Assembly: GCA_023435025.1 (NCBI GenBank) | Contig: JAEYSE010000016.1 | Coordinates: forward strand, 1-7,648 | Direction of reading: 5' to 3' | From: Bacillota bacterium | Lineage (GTDB): Bacteria; Bacillota; Clostridia; Christensenellales; CAG-138 | Length of the DNA: 7,648 bases | In this document: piece after piece, positions 5,664 to 7,648 of the stretch | Layout: each line of letters begins with the position of its first letter | How positions within the stretch are numbered: position 1 is the first letter of the stretch | Position numbers and translations under genes: made by a program | The notes under the pieces: generated by a model | What the model saw: the letters and a program-made list of their open reading frames with translations, nothing else | Database searches by the model: none | What the model was told of the DNA's origin: nothing

Positions 5664-5751
5664 GCAATAAAGTTCACTGCATAGGAAATGGCTCTGGCAT
5701 GTCCCCCCCAATAACGCCATGGCCGCCCGTACCAAAGAAAGGAGAGACAAA

Positions 5752-6687
5752 ATGCTTCAAAACAAAAGCCTGATTGCCCCTGGGGATTTTTCCCTTCCGG
5801 AAATTGAGGAAGTCTTATCCCTCGCAGAACGTATTATTCAAAACCCATCCCGTTATCAAGAGGCGTGCAAAGGAAAACTCCTTGCAAGCCTTTTTTATGA
5901 GCCTTCGACCCGTACCAAATTCTCTTTCGACGCGGCCATGCTGCGTTTAGGCGGCAGCACAATCGGCTTTTCGGACCCTTCCACCTCCAGCGCCGCAAAA
6001 GGAGAAACGATTGCGGACAGCGCCCGCACAGTGGCACAATATGCGGACGTCATCGTGGTGCGCCACCCCAAGGAGGGCACTGCAAAGCTGATGAGCCAGT
6101 ATGCCTCCTGCCCCGTCATCAACGCTGGGGACGGCGGCCACCACCACCCCACCCAGACGCTGACTGACCTCCTGACCATCCGTAATTACAAAAAGAGTTT
6201 TAACGGGCTCACGGTGGGCGTGTGCGGGGATTTGAAGTTCGGCCGCACCATCCACTCGCTGGTCACCTGCCTCTCCCGGTATAAAGACATCAACTTCCTG
6301 TTCATCTCCCCGGAAGAGCTGACCATGCCTTCCTACGTCAAGCAGGCGCTCCATAGGGCCAACGTCCCCTTTACGGAAACAACGGACCTTGAAGGCGCGA
6401 TGCCCATGCTTGACATCCTCTACATGTCCCGCGTACAGCGCGAGCGGTTCATCAGCGAGGAGGAATACCTGCGCTTAAAGGACTTCTTCATACTGACCAC
6501 GGATAAAATGGCGCTCGCCAAGCAGGATATGATCGTGATGCATCCGCTGCCGCGCGTGAACGAGATCGCCACCGAAGTGGACCAAGACCCCCGCGCGGTG
6601 TACTTTGAACAGGTGAAGTTCGGCATGTATGTGCGCATGGCGCTTATCATGAAGCTGCTGGGCGCGGCAGAACCAATGGAGCTGTAA
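5752..6687 (+). CDS. pyrB: Aspartate carbamoyltransferase, catalytic subunit
   Basis: Condenses carbamoyl phosphate and L-aspartate to N-carbamoyl-L-aspartate, the first committed step of pyrimidine synthesis, in the cytoplasm. The 311-residue length matches the family. Active-site motifs are all present: STRTKFSF (carbamoyl-phosphate loop, 52-59), TSSAAKGET (80s loop with Lys83), RHPKEG (104-109), GGHHHPTQTL (128-137), GRTIHSL (164-170), SRVQRERF (226-233) and HPLPR (264-268). The frame is open to an ATG at 5719, but that start lacks a ribosome binding site and adds 11 charged residues; the ATG at 5752 has AAAGGAG about 8 nt upstream and gives the normal N-terminus. It is first in a pyrB-pyrI-pyrC operon behind an attenuator. 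With PyrI present, the enzyme is probably the allosteric dodecamer (two catalytic trimers, three regulatory dimers). Confidence 0.97.
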   Translation: MLQNKSLIAPGDFSLPEIEEVLSLAERIIQNPSRYQEACKGKLLASLFYEPSTRTKFSFDAAMLRLGGSTIGFSDPSTSSAAKGETIADSARTVAQYADVIVVRHPKEGTAKLMSQYASCPVINAGDGGHHHPTQTLTDLLTIRNYKKSFNGLTVGVCGDLKFGRTIHSLVTCLSRYKDINFLFISPEELTMPSYVKQALHRANVPFTETTDLEGAMPMLDILYMSRVQRERFISEEEYLRLKDFFILTTDKMALAKQDMIVMHPLPRVNEIATEVDQDPRAVYFEQVKFGMYVRMALIMKLLGAAEPMEL

Positions 6688-6706
6688 GGCGGAAGGAGGA
6701 AATGCT

Positions 6707-7129
6707 ATGATCAACGTATCCAAACTCAAGGAAGGCATCGTAATAGACCATATCCGCGCTGGGCACGGGTATAAGATTTTTCAGCAGCTTGGCCTGGACA
6801 AGCTCGACGACGTGGTTGTGCTGATGCGCAATGTGAACAGCAGCAAAATGGGCCGTAAGGACCTCATAAAAATTGAAACCAATCTGGAGCTCAACCTCGA
6901 CGTGCTGGGGCTCATTGACCCCAACGTTACCATATCCTATGTCAAGGAGGGAGAGCGGGTGGATAAAATCAAGCTTTCTCCACCCGAACAGGTAAGGGGC
7001 ATACTTACCTGCAAGAACCCCCGCTGCATCACCAACCAGGAACACATCATAAATACCACGTTCCACCTTGTAGACGCGGAAAAGAATGAATACGCCTGTG
7101 AATACTGCGACGCGCGGGCGCGCTTGTAA
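6707..7129 (+). CDS. pyrI: Aspartate carbamoyltransferase, regulatory subunit
   Basis: A 140-residue regulatory chain that binds nucleotide effectors and links catalytic trimers. The N-terminal allosteric domain (about 1-95) starts MINVSKLKEGIVIDHIRAGHG, with the conserved IDHI segment and His20 of the nucleotide site. The C-terminal zinc domain has the four expected cysteines: C102 and C107 (CKNPRC) and C131 and C134 (CEYC). A strong GGAAGGAGG lies 7 nt before the ATG, 19 nt after the pyrB stop. Feedback by CTP or UTP and activation by ATP are known for enteric homologues; which effectors act here cannot be read from the sequence. Bacillus subtilis lacks pyrI, while many clostridia have it, which supports a clostridial origin. 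Confidence 0.96.
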   Translation: MINVSKLKEGIVIDHIRAGHGYKIFQQLGLDKLDDVVVLMRNVNSSKMGRKDLIKIETNLELNLDVLGLIDPNVTISYVKEGERVDKIKLSPPEQVRGILTCKNPRCITNQEHIINTTFHLVDAEKNEYACEYCDARARL

Positions 7130-7142
7130 GGAGTGAAGAGGG

Positions 7143-7648
7143 ATGATCGTCCGCTACCAAAACGCAAGGCTGATTGATGCGATGGGAGACCGTTTCGGCG
7201 ACCTTTATGTGGAGGACGGCCTCATCCGGTACTGCGGGGAAACGGGCCACCAGTATAGCGACAAGACGGTGGATATCAAGGGCAACGCTATATTGCCCGC
7301 TTTTATCGACCTGCACTGCCACCTTCGCGACCCCGGCTACCCGCAGAAAGAGGATATGGAAACCGGCATGCGCGCGGCGCTCAAAGGCGGCTACGCCATG
7401 CTGTGCGCCATGGCGAACACCAACCCCGTCATCAATACGCCCGAGCTGGTAGAGCAAAACCATGAAAAAGCGCGACGGCTGAAGCTGTGCAGGCTTATTC
7501 AGGCGGCGGCCGCGGGCGAAAACCTGGATGATACGGCCCCGACCGACCGGGCAGCGTTATCCAAGGTGACAAATATGCTCACGAACGACGGCAAGACGAT
7601 ATTTTCGGACGAGTTCATGCGGCAACTGCTGCTTGACTCTAAACGGTA
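7143..7648 (+). CDS. pyrC: Dihydroorotase, 3' end beyond the window
   Basis: Closes N-carbamoyl-aspartate to dihydroorotate, the step after PyrB/PyrI. The frame starts at ATG 7143, 13 nt after the pyrI stop, with AAGGAG overlapping that stop region, and stays open to the edge (168 codons). A short N-terminal beta domain (about 1-52) is followed by the amidohydrolase metal motif DLHCHLRDPG (56-65; His58, His60, Arg62). Next come the substrate segment ANTNPVI (91-97) and a segment with NDG at 148-150, where class I dihydroorotases have their DDG aspartate. This identifies a class I (PyrC, B. subtilis-like) enzyme rather than a hydantoinase. The later metal-binding histidines and the C-terminal domain lie outside the window, so completeness is unknown. 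Confidence 0.93.
   Translation, partial: MIVRYQNARLIDAMGDRFGDLYVEDGLIRYCGETGHQYSDKTVDIKGNAILPAFIDLHCHLRDPGYPQKEDMETGMRAALKGGYAMLCAMANTNPVINTPELVEQNHEKARRLKLCRLIQAAAAGENLDDTAPTDRAALSKVTNMLTNDGKTIFSDEFMRQLLLDSKR

Noticed and set aside
5719..5751. Upstream ATG extending pyrB by 11 codons
   Set aside because: There is no ribosome binding site before 5719, the added residues (MAARTKERRDK) have no counterpart in the family, and AAAGGAG is correctly placed for the ATG at 5752, which also aligns STRT at residue 52 as in E. coli.

Overview
The window looks like chromosomal DNA from a moderate-GC Firmicute, probably Clostridia. This is inferred from strong AGGAGG-type ribosome binding sites, short sigma-A promoters, compact hairpin terminators with U-tracts, a PadR/HAAS-domain regulatory pair, an NlpC/P60 wall protein and a pyrB-pyrI-pyrC cluster. 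I cannot name a species. I see no tRNA, rRNA, CRISPR array, insertion sequence or phage gene.

Left part (1-1175, + strand): the 3' end of a SanA/YdcF-like (DUF218) membrane protein is followed 15 nt later by a small ArsC/Spx-family thioredoxin-fold protein. A hairpin terminator that works in both directions closes this unit and also the one converging on it. Middle-left (1221-2604, - strand): a PadR repressor and a six-TM HAAS-domain membrane protein overlap by 4 nt. They are driven by a promoter with perfect -35 and -10 boxes whose 17-nt spacer is almost entirely a perfect palindrome, which is the likely PadR operator.

Middle (2651-5400, - strand): a two-gene envelope operon. It encodes a secreted C40 (NlpC/P60) peptidase with a Pro/Thr-rich stalk, then, overlapping by 14 nt, a type I membrane protein with a probable beta-sandwich ectodomain. 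A roughly 200-nt trailer with little clear content and a terminator follow.

Right part (5514-7648, + strand): the pyrimidine operon, with aspartate transcarbamoylase catalytic (pyrB) and regulatory (pyrI) subunits and dihydroorotase (pyrC, cut by the window edge). PyrB/PyrI make carbamoyl-aspartate and PyrC closes it to dihydroorotate. The roughly 200-nt leader is the most interesting part. A good promoter is followed by a small hairpin resembling a PyrR-binding loop, and the loop itself carries the Shine-Dalgarno of a 21-codon leader ORF. That ORF runs through the left arm of an intrinsic terminator and stops in its loop. This suggests an attenuator in which leader translation prevents termination and PyrR (or an equivalent) could block that translation.
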